A stretch of 64,000 nt of DNA from Pseudomonas entomophila. Its GTDB lineage: Bacteria; Pseudomonadota; Gammaproteobacteria; Pseudomonadales; Pseudomonadaceae. The stretch's first letter is position 1; every line of letters begins with the position of its first letter. Position numbers and translations under genes: made by a program. The notes beneath the pieces were generated by a model that ran no database searches, was not told where the DNA came from, and saw nothing but the letters and a program-made list of their open reading frames with translations. Shown here in pieces: positions 46,401 through 55,083 of the stretch. The stretch is from the NCBI RefSeq assembly GCF_023277925.1, contig NZ_CP063832.1, forward strand, positions 1,707,001 to 1,771,000. The letters run 5' to 3'.

Positions 46401-48449
46401 AATGCGACCGAACAGATCCAGGCGCTACGCACACAGCTGGATGGACTGCGCCAACAGCTGACGGACTGGGCAAGCATGGGTGCCAACGACTGGGGCGAGG
46501 AAGTCGGGCAGTTCTACAACCGAGCTTGCGATGTTCTGATACGCGCTTGGCAGCGAATGGAAGGGGAAACGCTCACCCTGTCCAACCTGGCACTCGATGC
46601 AATGCCATCACTTTCGACGCGTTTCGACCACATCACCGAACTGGTGCTGGAGAATCTCAATGTGATCGAGTTGCCCGACGACTTCCTGCAAGCGTTCCCA
46701 TCATTACGACGGGTCGAGGTGATAAACAGCCCACAGATGAGCGCATCCTCCATCCTGCGCGCCTTGCGTAACGCCCCACAACTGCGCGAACTGCGCCTGG
46801 ACGGCATGCCCATGGGGCAACTGCCCGCCGAGGCCAATGAAGTACTGCCACAACTGCAGCACCTGCGCAGCCTCTCCCTGCCTCGCAACAGGCTGACGCT
46901 CACCCCACAGGATCTGCAGATGCTGGCCGGACTGCGCCTGGAAACCCTGGACCTGCGCTTCAACAACATCACGCTGGACGCAGACACGGCGAACCAGTTC
47001 CGCAATATGGGCGAACTTCGCGAGTTGCGCCTGAGCATCAACCCACTGGTTACCAGCCCCGACCTGACCGGCCTCGACAACCTCGCCACCCTGCATCTGG
47101 ACAACTGCCAGCTCGAACGCTGGCCCGCTGGATTGAGCGGCTTGATGCAGCGCACACCGAGCATGCTGCGCGAGCTCGACCTGAGCATGAACCGTATCGA
47201 CCAGGTGCCCGACATGCAGGCCTTGCTGGTATCCCCCTACGCGGACGGACTGCTGGGAAGGCGCTCCCAGTACCGCTGGCGATTCAACTACAACCCACTG
47301 GACGAGAACGTCCGCCGCGGCCTCGAGGTGGCGGGTGTATCAGTCGAACCGCTCTTCGAAGACCCAGGCCAGGGGCTTGCGCCCGCCCCTGCGACAACAC
47401 CACGCATCAACTGGCTGGAGCACGCGACCGAACCACAGAAAACGACGTGGAAAGCACTGTTCGATGGAGACAGGCATGCCAACCTGCGCCAGGTCGTCGA
47501 ACAGGTCGGCATGTCCGCCAGTGCGCGACGCCAACCCGAGGCGTTCGCCCGCCAGGTCTGGGCATTGCTGGAGCGGGCCGCAGCCAGCACCCGCCTGCGC
47601 AAGCGGCTGGAGCAAGTCGCCAGTGAGTTTCCGGTATCCTGTGGCGACGCCGGCGCCGATGCATTCGGCACCCTGCAGATCGAAATCATGGCCTACGATG
47701 AAGCCGCTGGCGCGCAGGTAACCACACCGCGGCTGTTCCAGTTTTTCCGTCGCCTGTTCCGTCGCGATCAGGTCAACGAACTGGCCCAGGCGCTGTTCAA
47801 CGCCCGCCAGGCCAGGCGCAATGCCATGCAGGCCCTGGACGCCTGGCGCGCCTTGCCGGTAGGCGATCGTGGCGTGAAGCCGACGGTGCCACCCCTGCAC
47901 CGTTTCGACACCGTGTCGGACGACGTGCTGATCAACGGCCTGGGCCAGGGGCTTGACCTGATCGAGATGCGCCTGGCCCTGCGCACGGGTTTGTCGAGCA
48001 GGCTCGACTTCCCCGAGCTTCAACGCGACATGCTGTACCGGGACACCGCCGATATTTCGGTCTGGACTGAGGAAGCCATCGGCGATGAAGTCGAGAAACG
48101 GGACCTGGACGCCCAGGCTCGCCGTCAGTGGATCTCGCGGCAACCGACCTGGCGGCGCCTGTTGCGCTCAGAATATCGAGCCCGGTTCGATGCCCTCAGG
48201 AAGCGCTGGGATGTTGGCGTGGACTATCTGGAAGGGAATGACCTGGAAGGGCCGCTAGAGCCCCCCGTGGCCGATGCGCTGTCAAAGGCACTGCAACGCA
48301 GCCCGCTGGGTGAGGATGGCCAGCCACTGCGCCTGGAGATCGCCAGCGACCAGTACGTCACGGGCATGAACCGCATGGCGCTGGGCCTGGAGGAGGACCA
48401 GGACGCCCTCTACCTGAAACTGACCACGCGCCGCGACCCCAACAACTGA
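43422..48449 (+). CDS. Giant LRR-NEL E3 ubiquitin ligase-like toxin (DUF6543/NEL)
   Basis: This protein of about 1,675 residues is built like Pseudomonas toxins of the DUF6543 group. It has a long helical N-terminal half with a hydrophobic stretch near 465-530 (LTLLNVAAMFVPGLDAVMLAVG). A leucine-rich repeat block follows at about 1060-1265 (LRELRLDGMPM, LETLDLRFNNI, MLRELDLSMNRI), then a C-terminal NEL domain. The NEL catalytic motif CxD is present as Cys1407-Gly-Asp1409. IpaH/SspH-type NEL enzymes transfer ubiquitin inside eukaryotic host cells. The start is uncertain: the ATG with the best ribosome-binding site (43435) is out of frame by a run of nine C. Confidence 0.82.
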   Translation: MEHDHAQHPPPYHQQQILRSLPGWTKHLHHTQASRLLSRARAEHVNAEGQLPEWFTQASPKQRADLRNAIHRRATSHKALAKALNGLRGITEFCEPLLQAELGLTVPVTDAQFRFQPFTSHQEGDFPDPDASHYTPRPPLFTEQPTGSATLTSLLEAALHNFEGMAEVGSFSTLQASITDSAELPGLTTSQFVSRCRMLDLGKRYQAHLQSLYGGDRKAQVQPAWVQARRDELAVKCMIAHLRGKLSDAGYQALRQFCVTDTAPRYGTHPIVAQTLTMLDIQVHDLLLLTPTGITTPPCIAYLPFDDEHPVQEFANLLALGRYVRRRLLEPAYRGRFLEHVALKDRPEMARKLTARLFEKRRPDVIPLEPPSPAFGETEPGVHPWQGQVADEAHEEDDAPRPARFPALAVHQVPIAFPVWPKLFNAHVQRLQADARGVAVPTADMDAKARAERLKHWAERGLTLLNVAAMFVPGLDAVMLAVGAAQVMASIFHGFEAWSEADNAEAVAQVESLLVNLGGVIVIAGAAKVAKASGFVDWMQSIWVDGEQRLWHPQLEQYRSPVALPEGLLPDAEGILDHDARHFIKLADHLHEVTRDAEGHWRIVHPHDPQAYQPRIEGNGKGAWRMQHERPQDWSRVTLMRRLGPLGTGLKDEDLLAALDSTELDRGVLEQLHADGRRPPALLEDALRRLEADTTTDDIIARTRAGSPLAAYKQFAISVLGELPGWPEDVVLEVFDGTEPMGSATRYGRDWLGDTVIQLTRTDLDNGDLARIVLEHLDEDVVNALLPEGTDTAHRQQALQNLMADQLATKRQSLFDNFYKSTCEAAWPSTGPLGRQFPTLPRQALEELAGQANTLERETLLAGRVPLRIAEEARLMQARVRLDRAILGLYRSSLANADTQSIRASLLAQHPQWTAEQCYHAALADRPRAARLIGQQPLPRGFRSPLRLSDGRFGYPLSPGIFASRAERELHALYPGLADRELRQLLTTLRARGNATEQIQALRTQLDGLRQQLTDWASMGANDWGEEVGQFYNRACDVLIRAWQRMEGETLTLSNLALDAMPSLSTRFDHITELVLENLNVIELPDDFLQAFPSLRRVEVINSPQMSASSILRALRNAPQLRELRLDGMPMGQLPAEANEVLPQLQHLRSLSLPRNRLTLTPQDLQMLAGLRLETLDLRFNNITLDADTANQFRNMGELRELRLSINPLVTSPDLTGLDNLATLHLDNCQLERWPAGLSGLMQRTPSMLRELDLSMNRIDQVPDMQALLVSPYADGLLGRRSQYRWRFNYNPLDENVRRGLEVAGVSVEPLFEDPGQGLAPAPATTPRINWLEHATEPQKTTWKALFDGDRHANLRQVVEQVGMSASARRQPEAFARQVWALLERAAASTRLRKRLEQVASEFPVSCGDAGADAFGTLQIEIMAYDEAAGAQVTTPRLFQFFRRLFRRDQVNELAQALFNARQARRNAMQALDAWRALPVGDRGVKPTVPPLHRFDTVSDDVLINGLGQGLDLIEMRLALRTGLSSRLDFPELQRDMLYRDTADISVWTEEAIGDEVEKRDLDAQARRQWISRQPTWRRLLRSEYRARFDALRKRWDVGVDYLEGNDLEGPLEPPVADALSKALQRSPLGEDGQPLRLEIASDQYVTGMNRMALGLEEDQDALYLKLTTRRDPNN

Positions 48450-48450
48450 T

Positions 48451-50955
48451 CTACAGGCCACGCAGGTCTTCGAAGAAGGCCTGCCGCCCCTGCACCTGGC
48501 TCGACGCGCGAGGCTGCCCTGCGGCCTCGCCACTGGGCTTCTCCACATACCAGTAGCAGTGCCTGGCCGCCCGCGTGACCGCAACATAGGCCAGGCGCTG
48601 CACTTCCTCTTTCTGTGCCGTGTCGAACGCCTGCGCATCCCCTGGCTTGCCCAGGCCGGCCAACCGGTACACCTGGTTCTTGTAGGGCGAGCTGGTCAGG
48701 TACTGGCAGTCCCCCAGCATGAACACGGCATCGGCCTGCAACCCCTTGGCACTGTGATAGGTCAGCTGGCGCAGCCGGCGCTGCCCCGGCGGCAAGCTAG
48801 AATCAGCTTTAAGTAAAGGTAATATTTCTTTTTCAATCAATAACTTATCGATACTTTTTCGAAACAGAATCATCACTGTTTCACCGCGTTCGTAATGCTC
48901 GATCAAGGTCTGCGCCAACGCTGCCTCGTCACGTTCGAACACTTTCACCGGTGACAACGGCAACGTTGCCGCCAACCCGCTCGCCCGGGCCTTCTTGCCC
49001 GCGATCGCCGGCGCGCCTTTCACCAGATGCTCGGCGGCATCGATGATGTGCTGCTGGCTGCGGTAGTTTTCCACCAGCATCACCCGGGTGTTCGATGGTG
49101 ACGGGAATGCCTTGGTGAACTCCATGAAGTACTTGGGCGAGCTGCCGCGCCAGCCATAGATCGACTGCCAGTCGTCACCAACGCACATCAATGACCCATG
49201 CTGGGCCGCGCGCCCCGTGTGCATGCCCGGGCCACGACGACGAATCTCCGCCAGGCTGGCGCGCAGCCAGCTGACGATCTGCGGCGAAACATCCTGGAAC
49301 TCATCGATCATCAGGTGCGCCAGCGGACGCAGCAGCGGGTCAGGCAACAGCGCCAGGTTCTCCGGATTGTTTTCGCCGAACAAGGCGAACATGCGGTTGT
49401 AGGTCATCACCGGCGGCGACTGCGCCATCAGGTGCGCCTCAAGGGCCTTCCAATAGAGCGCCAGGGCCTCGAAGAATGCCGCGTCGCTGTCACCGGCGGG
49501 GAAACTCATGGCGGCCACGGCGGCATTGACGTCCAGGCCAAGGTTCTCGATGAAGCTGGCGGCAGTGACGAAAGCGTCGAGCAATGGCGATGCCGCCAGC
49601 TCCCCCTTGACCTTGTACTCAAAGCCCGGCCCGGCCATGGCATCGCCTGCGAGCGACGCCGCCAAGCGTTTTGCCGAAGCATAATTATCCAGCCATATCA
49701 GAGGCTTATCGCAGAAAGCTTGAAACAGCGTGCGCTTCACTGCCCACTCCGCCCGCACCGTCAGCTTGGCGCCGGGACGCTGGTACTGAGCGCTCTCGGA
49801 AGGATCGAAGCCCAGGACCACCCAGGCATCCAGCCCTTCCAGACGACCTTGCACGTGGAAACGACTACCGCGAATCTGCACCGTGTCGCGGCAGGGCTCG
49901 ATGCCCTTGATCGGCCAGGCGCCGGCGGCGAACCAGAGGTCCTCGATCACATCGCACAGCTCCTCGTCGCGCTGGGCCGCCAGTTGCGTGACCTGCGCGC
50001 GCTTCTGCACATCCGGGTGCTCCGGGTCCAGTGGCTTGAGCAACAGGGCTTCCTGGCGCAGCACGCCGACCAACTCGGCGAAACGAGGGCTTTCGCCCAG
50101 CAGCACGCTGTAACAGAGGTTGAGCTGCTGGCGCTGAGCATCGTTCAGGCGCAGGTCGAAGGGGTTGCTCTCGGCATTGGCTTCACCACCGACGGGCATC
50201 TCGTTGCCCAGGGTCTCGAACGCACGCACCTGGGCGAACCCTGGCAAGCTGCGCACCAGCGGCAGGATGCGTGAGTGGAAGGTGCGCACCAGCTCACGGC
50301 CCTGGGCAGGCGACAGCTCGATCTGCCACAGCGCGAACACCTGCAGCAGGCGCTGGATGAAATCCTTGCGCGACTCGCGGGTGAAGGTCACCACGGTCAT
50401 GGCGTCCAGCTCGAAACCCAGGTAATGGCGCAACAGCAGGATACGCAACACCAGCGAAGTCGACTTGCCGGCCCCAGCCCCCGCCACCACGCAGGTGGTC
50501 GGCGTGTCGCTGAAGATCAGCTTCCACTGCGCCGTGCTGGGCTGGGCCGAGGCTGGCAAGCGCTGGGCCACGTCGGCCTTGAAGCGCTTTTTCAGCTCGG
50601 CGGTCAACGGCAGGCGCCAGTCGTCGAACAGGTTGTCGTCCCGGCCCGGCACGCCTGAACCGTCGGGCCGGCTGTCACGGATCACCAGTACCTGACGCCC
50701 GGCTTCGTAGCCCTCCACGCGGCCACGCTCGTAGCCGTCACGCAGGCCGTCGGCGTGGCCGTTGCGCAAGCCATCGGCATGGCCAAGGAACCACGAGTCG
50801 CGGTGCTGTGCCCGCAAGCGGCTCAGGCCACGCCCCAGCAGGCGCGCGGCGAAGCGGCGCAGCCAGGGCAGTTGGGCGGGCGGGGTCAGGTCGGCCGGAG
50901 CCTGGGGATGCTCGTGAGACACGGTCACTCCATTGAAAATCGAAACAGCAGGCAT
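48451..50955 (-). CDS. UvrD/Rep-family DNA helicase
   Basis: This 834-residue superfamily-1A helicase has Walker A AGAGAGKST near residue 160, Walker B DEFQD near 555, motif III VGDDWQSIYGWRGS, motif IV ENYRSQQ, the late motif TYHSAKGLQADAV and motif VI VAVTRAARHCYW. An N-terminal extension carries Gly-Tyr/Gly-His repeats (GHADGLRNGHADGLRDGYERG). It may act in repair or in defence-linked DNA processing. ATG 50955 has GAGG ahead, but GTG 50922 (GGAG at five bases) is equally good. It converges on the NEL gene with a one-base gap. Confidence 0.88.
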   Translation of the reverse strand: MPAVSIFNGVTVSHEHPQAPADLTPPAQLPWLRRFAARLLGRGLSRLRAQHRDSWFLGHADGLRNGHADGLRDGYERGRVEGYEAGRQVLVIRDSRPDGSGVPGRDDNLFDDWRLPLTAELKKRFKADVAQRLPASAQPSTAQWKLIFSDTPTTCVVAGAGAGKSTSLVLRILLLRHYLGFELDAMTVVTFTRESRKDFIQRLLQVFALWQIELSPAQGRELVRTFHSRILPLVRSLPGFAQVRAFETLGNEMPVGGEANAESNPFDLRLNDAQRQQLNLCYSVLLGESPRFAELVGVLRQEALLLKPLDPEHPDVQKRAQVTQLAAQRDEELCDVIEDLWFAAGAWPIKGIEPCRDTVQIRGSRFHVQGRLEGLDAWVVLGFDPSESAQYQRPGAKLTVRAEWAVKRTLFQAFCDKPLIWLDNYASAKRLAASLAGDAMAGPGFEYKVKGELAASPLLDAFVTAASFIENLGLDVNAAVAAMSFPAGDSDAAFFEALALYWKALEAHLMAQSPPVMTYNRMFALFGENNPENLALLPDPLLRPLAHLMIDEFQDVSPQIVSWLRASLAEIRRRGPGMHTGRAAQHGSLMCVGDDWQSIYGWRGSSPKYFMEFTKAFPSPSNTRVMLVENYRSQQHIIDAAEHLVKGAPAIAGKKARASGLAATLPLSPVKVFERDEAALAQTLIEHYERGETVMILFRKSIDKLLIEKEILPLLKADSSLPPGQRRLRQLTYHSAKGLQADAVFMLGDCQYLTSSPYKNQVYRLAGLGKPGDAQAFDTAQKEEVQRLAYVAVTRAARHCYWYVEKPSGEAAGQPRASSQVQGRQAFFEDLRGL

Positions 50956-51004
50956 GTTCGCCTCATCCGCGGCAAAGCGCCAGCGAATGCTTATGGATCA
51001 GTGG

Positions 51005-51110
51005 ATTAGGCGATGAATCGCATGCGGTATAGCATCTAAATTATCTATTTTATTGATCATATCTAGCCGATATTTACGCTTTTTTTAGATATTTAAGCCG
51101 CGCATCATGG
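51005..51110. promoter_or_regulatory. AT-rich control region between helicase and pirin genes
   Basis: Roughly 100 bases are far richer in A and T than their surroundings, with runs such as TTTTTTTAGATATTTAA. It lies between the divergent helicase and pirin genes and must hold both promoters. AT-rich stretches like this are typical targets of the Pseudomonas xenogeneic silencer MvaT. No single operator stands out. Confidence 0.5.
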
Positions 51111-51141
51111 CCCCATTCCACCGAATCCAAGGAGCATCATC

Positions 51142-51840
51142 ATGCTGCAACTGCGACCGTTCGAAAGCCTGGGCCACGCCAACCACGGCTGGCTCGATGC
51201 CCACCACCACTTCTCGTTCGCCGAATACCACGACCCGGCACGGCTGCACTGGGGCAACCTGCGGGTGTGGAACGACGACCTGATCGCCGCCGGCAGTGGC
51301 TTCCCGCCGCACCCGCACCGCGACATGGAGATCATCACCTATGTCCGCGAAGGCGCCATCACTCACCAGGACAGCCTCGGTAACAAAGGCCGTACCGAAG
51401 CGGGCGACGTGCAGGTGATGAGTGCCGGCAGCGGTATCGTCCATAGCGAATACAACCTGGAGAAGGTCGATACGCGCATCTTCCAGATCTGGATCATCCC
51501 GCAGAAGCTGGGCGACGCGCCGTCCTGGGGTACCCGGCCATTCCCCAACGGTGAGCGTGGCGAAGGTTTCGTGACCTTGGCCAGCGGCCGTGAAGGTGAC
51601 GAGGACAGCCTGCGCATTCGCACCGATGCCCGCCTGGTGGCCGCCACCTTGCGTGCCGGAGAAAGTGCCGAGTACCACTTCGACAGTGGACGCCGTGGCT
51701 ACCTGGTGCCGGCCAAGGGCGTGATCGAGGTAAATGGTTTGCAGGCCAAGGCCCGCGATGGCGTGGCGATCGAGCAGGAAAGCGTGTTGAGGGTGACCGC
51801 GCGCGAGGACAGCGAGATCGTGCTGGTGGACGTGGCCTGA
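51142..51840 (+). CDS. Pirin-family protein (YhhW-like)
   Basis: This 232-residue bicupin has the N-terminal metal-site motif FPPHPHRDMEIITYVREG, with additional His in ITHQDS and Glu in VHSEYN. This matches YhhW-type pirins with quercetinase-like activity and an Fe/metal centre. Pirins in bacteria also modulate redox enzymes. Start ATG 51142 has AAGGAG at an ideal distance. It stands alone between the helicase and a BenR-like regulator on the other strand. Confidence 0.92.
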   Translation: MLQLRPFESLGHANHGWLDAHHHFSFAEYHDPARLHWGNLRVWNDDLIAAGSGFPPHPHRDMEIITYVREGAITHQDSLGNKGRTEAGDVQVMSAGSGIVHSEYNLEKVDTRIFQIWIIPQKLGDAPSWGTRPFPNGERGEGFVTLASGREGDEDSLRIRTDARLVAATLRAGESAEYHFDSGRRGYLVPAKGVIEVNGLQAKARDGVAIEQESVLRVTAREDSEIVLVDVA

Positions 51841-51879
51841 CTCAGCACCGTCTTGCCCCACTGATCCGATATGACCTCC

Positions 51880-51945
51880 GTAGGAGCGGCTTCAGCCGCG
51901 ATGCAGGCACCGCAGTGCCCAGATCGCGGCTGAAGCCGCTGCTAC
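51880..51945. repeat. REP inverted pair (shortened)
   Basis: GTAGGAGCGGCTTCAGCCGCGAT faces ATCGCGGCTGAAGCCGCTGCTAC with a spacer of only about 18 bases and one changed base in the tail. It lies between two convergent genes. Confidence 0.85.
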
Positions 51946-51972
51946 ACCTGTGGGAACCACCTGCGAAACGCG

Positions 51973-52923
51973 TCATTGCCGACGCCTGAAGGTCTCCGAC
52001 GGCAACTCACCAAATTGCTGCCGATAGCTCTCCGAGAACCGCCCCAGGTGCAGGAAGCCATAGTCCAGTGCCAGCTCGGTGACACTGCGCACGCCGCAAC
52101 TGGCATCGCCCAGGCACGCCCTCACCCGCTCCAGCCTGCGCTGGCGAATGTACTGCTTGGGTGTGGTCCCCAAGTGTCGATCGAACAACCCGTACAACGA
52201 CCGTAGGCTCAGGTTCGCCTGCTCGGCCAGGGTTTCAGCGCTCAGCTCGAATTTCAGGTTGTCTTCGATGTACCCCAGGATCCTTTCCAGGCCCGCCCCG
52301 CCCAACGACTCCCGGCGCACATTGGTGCTCATCAGTGTCAACAGCTTGCTGGCGACGATCTGGCTGTAATGCCCCTGCACCCGAGGCAGCGAATCGCTGA
52401 CTTCGGCTTCGTTGCAGACCATCCCCAGCAAGCCGAGAAAACCATCCAGCTCATCCAGCCGGTAATGATTGCGCAGAAAGCGCACGCCACCGCTGGGCCG
52501 CTGCCAGCGCTGCTCGTCGCAGATCGACTCGAGCAGACGCACCGGCACCTTGAGAATGAACTTCTCGCAGTCTTCGGAGTAGGTCAGGTCCACTGGGTCG
52601 TCCGGGTTGATCAGCAGCAGCTCGCCCGGCACCAGGTAGTGCTCACGCTGGCGGCCGCGCCAGAGGCAATTGCCGTTGAGCAACACCTGCAGGTGGTAGA
52701 TGGTTTCCAGCGCCGGCGAGGTGACACGCACGCTGCCACCATAGCTGATACGGCACAGGTCCAGCTCGGCGAATTTGCGATGGCTCAGGCTGGCCTGGGG
52801 GTGCGTGGTGCGGGACAAGCCGATATGGTGCTGGCCCACATGCTGGTTGACGTAGTCGGACACCGCATAGGGGTCGGCGCGGTGGAACACGCAGCTTTGC
52901 TCGCTCAACAGGCGGCTTTCCAT
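51973..52923 (-). CDS. benR: AraC/XylS-family activator, BenR-like
   Basis: This 316-residue regulator matches XylS/BenR closely. The N-terminal effector part has ADPYAVSDYVNQHVG, LDLCRISYGGSVRV, LETIYHLQVLLNGNCLWRG and PGELLLINPDDPVDLTYS. The C-terminal double helix-turn-helix includes LAEQANLSLRSLYGLFDRHLG and ALDYGFLHLGRFSESYRQQFGE. BenR activates benzoate dioxygenase genes in response to benzoate. The start at 52923 gives the same N-terminal layout as XylS. No benABCD genes are present in the window; the neighbours are hisN and a pirin. Confidence 0.85.
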   Translation of the reverse strand: MESRLLSEQSCVFHRADPYAVSDYVNQHVGQHHIGLSRTTHPQASLSHRKFAELDLCRISYGGSVRVTSPALETIYHLQVLLNGNCLWRGRQREHYLVPGELLLINPDDPVDLTYSEDCEKFILKVPVRLLESICDEQRWQRPSGGVRFLRNHYRLDELDGFLGLLGMVCNEAEVSDSLPRVQGHYSQIVASKLLTLMSTNVRRESLGGAGLERILGYIEDNLKFELSAETLAEQANLSLRSLYGLFDRHLGTTPKQYIRQRRLERVRACLGDASCGVRSVTELALDYGFLHLGRFSESYRQQFGELPSETFRRRQ

Positions 52924-53208
52924 GGGCAAGGCACTCGCCATCGTTATTGTTATGGGCGCCGTATCCTGCGGCCCGGGCGGGCTGCGAACGCGGTCGGTCA
53001 CGGTCATTCTATCCGGCCGCCACAGGGGCGTCGGGGCAGTCGACAGTCGGCTGGTAGCGCCCACACTAAGCAAAAAACCTGGCTATGGGCAATGCGGCCT
53101 GGGCAAACGATGGGCGGATAGCGGACATCGGTCCAGGCCATGCAGTTCGATAATCGGACAGTACCCGGACCGTTGGTAATCTCTACAGGGAGGCAGAGCG
53201 GCTCACAT

Positions 53209-54000
53209 TCACATGGCGTGACGCAGCATCTCCACCACCTGCGCATGCAGCGCCTTGTCACCACAGGCCACCACGCAGCCGCCATTCTGCGCCGAGCTAC
53301 CGTCCCATGCCGTGATCACCCCACCCGCGCCCTCGATGATCGGCATCAGGGCCTGCACGTCATAGGGCTGCAGGCTCGCCTCGACGATCACGTCGACGAA
53401 GCCCGACGCCAGCATGCAGTAGGCGTAGCAGTCGCCGCCGTAGCGCATCAGCCGAGCCTGGCCTGCCACCTTGTGAAAGGCCGCCTGGCGCGCTTTGGTG
53501 TCGAACATGTCGGGGGTGGTGCACATCAGCGTGGCCGAGGCCAGGTCGGTGCAGGCACGGGTCTTCAGGGGGGCGCCACTGCGCCAGGCGCCTTCCGGCG
53601 TACCGACGAACCGTTCACCGGTGAACGGCTGGTTCATCACGCCAATCACCGGGCGGGTACCGTCGTTGAGGGCAATCAGCGTGCCCCAGAGCGGCAGGCC
53701 GGTGATGAAGGCGCGGGTGCCGTCGATCGGGTCGAGCACCCAGGTCAGCGGGCTGCTGCCAACGGCCTCGCCCTGCTCTTCACCCAGAATGCCATGGTCC
53801 GGGTAGCGCGCCTGGATCAGCTCGCGCATGGCGTCCTCGGCGGCTTTGTCGGCCACGGTCACTGGGTCGTACAGGCGCCCGCCCTTGTCCTCCACCTCCA
53901 GGCTTGCGCGAAAATACGGCTGGATCGCGGCGGCAGCGGCGTCGGCCAGCTGTTCGGCGAAGCCGCGGAATTCGCCAATCTGTTCTGCGCTCAGGGACAT
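53209..54000 (-). CDS. hisN: Histidinol-phosphatase (inositol monophosphatase family)
   Basis: This 263-residue Mg2+-dependent phosphatase has metal-binding motifs DPVTVADKAAE near residue 45, GEEQG near 73, WVLDPIDGTRAFI near 87 and QPYDVQALMPIIEGAGG near 215. The IMPase-type HisN removes phosphate from L-histidinol phosphate in histidine synthesis. No other his gene is near, which is normal in Pseudomonas. A weaker alternative is inositol monophosphatase. Confidence 0.9.
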   Translation of the reverse strand: MSLSAEQIGEFRGFAEQLADAAAAAIQPYFRASLEVEDKGGRLYDPVTVADKAAEDAMRELIQARYPDHGILGEEQGEAVGSSPLTWVLDPIDGTRAFITGLPLWGTLIALNDGTRPVIGVMNQPFTGERFVGTPEGAWRSGAPLKTRACTDLASATLMCTTPDMFDTKARQAAFHKVAGQARLMRYGGDCYAYCMLASGFVDVIVEASLQPYDVQALMPIIEGAGGVITAWDGSSAQNGGCVVACGDKALHAQVVEMLRHAM

Positions 54001-54229
54001 GGAACGGGCCTCGTTGTGTGCAAAGGGCTTGCATCATACCCGACTGCCAGGAGAACCGAAGCGGCCCTGCAACAACCGATATTGTCATGCCATTATTGCC
54101 GCTTCATTTAACCGTCACTGAACCGTTGTACTAGGATAGCAAGCAGCTCCAACGGCCGTGCCGTCAACCAAGGACGCTGGTTACTGGCGTGCACGGGCCT
54201 TCGTTCCACAGCACATCATGGATGACACG

Positions 54230-54880
54230 ATGAATTCGCACCTGCTTTTTCCGCAGATCGGCAAAGTCATAGCCAGTACCGGCAGCCGTCATTTCCCCCA
54301 GCGGCTGCACGACCTGATCCAGACCCACTTGACCATCGATGCCACCCTCATTCGCCAGATGCGGGTGGCTGGCGCCTGCTCTTCCCGCCCCGACGCCACC
54401 TTGCTCAGCGAGACGGTGTTCAGCACAGGCGAGCCAGGCGATGCCTTCGACGAGCCAGCGCGCCTGCACCTGGCGCGGCGCAAGGATGGCTACCGCTACG
54501 AGATCACGGTCTTGCGCGCGAATCCGCGCTATGGGTTCTCCGCCGTCGAACGCAGTCGGCTGGAGGATATCTCCCCACTGCTGCTGCCCATGCTCGAGAA
54601 ACACATCAGTGCCCTGCAGCCCACGCAGCCAGAGCCGAGCGAGCCGGAAAGCCTGGAGCAGCGCTTCATCGAACGCCTGCGCCAGGCCGATATCACCTTG
54701 TCGGAGCGGGAGATGCAGGTGTGCAAAGGGCTGCTCGCCGGACGCACGGCACCACAGCAGGCTGAGCACCTGCAGCTGAAGGTCAACACCGTCGAAAGCT
54801 ACCTGCGGCGGGCGGCGATCAAACTGGGGATCAGTGGGCGCAATTCGTTGATGCGATGGATGTATGCACAGGGCGATTGA
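54230..54880 (+). CDS. LuxR-type transcriptional regulator
   Basis: This regulator of about 216 residues has a C-terminal LuxR helix-turn-helix (LSEREMQVCKGLLAGRTAPQQAEHLQLKVNTVESYLRRAAIKLGI, near 155-200). The N-terminal 140 residues have no recognised sensor motif and do not look like a receiver or an acyl-homoserine-lactone domain. The start may be ATG 54230 (GGA upstream), ATG 54218 or GTG 54158. No target is evident. It diverges from hisN. Confidence 0.78.
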   Translation: MNSHLLFPQIGKVIASTGSRHFPQRLHDLIQTHLTIDATLIRQMRVAGACSSRPDATLLSETVFSTGEPGDAFDEPARLHLARRKDGYRYEITVLRANPRYGFSAVERSRLEDISPLLLPMLEKHISALQPTQPEPSEPESLEQRFIERLRQADITLSEREMQVCKGLLAGRTAPQQAEHLQLKVNTVESYLRRAAIKLGISGRNSLMRWMYAQGD

Positions 54881-54907
54881 ACCGAGTATTGAACTGAAAC
54901 GACCTCT

Positions 54908-54963
54908 GCAGGAGCGGGTGCCAGTCACCGCGATGCCCGCATCGCGGCTAAAGCCGCCCCCAC
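54908..54963. repeat. Degenerate REP
   Basis: GCAGGAGCGGGTGCC is followed by CCGCGATGCCCGCATCGCGGCTAAAGCCGCCCCCAC. The left hairpin stem has been deleted (GCGGGT directly after GGA), leaving only the right unit intact. Confidence 0.7.
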
Positions 54964-55083
54964 GCAGAACTGACAGCCGACAGCCAATCGACTGTTACCA
55001 CTGAATCGTTTCACATGCGGCCAGCGGTTGCGGCTAGAATCCCGAGGAACCCTCCGCCCGCAACCGTTTCGCCAGGATACCCG

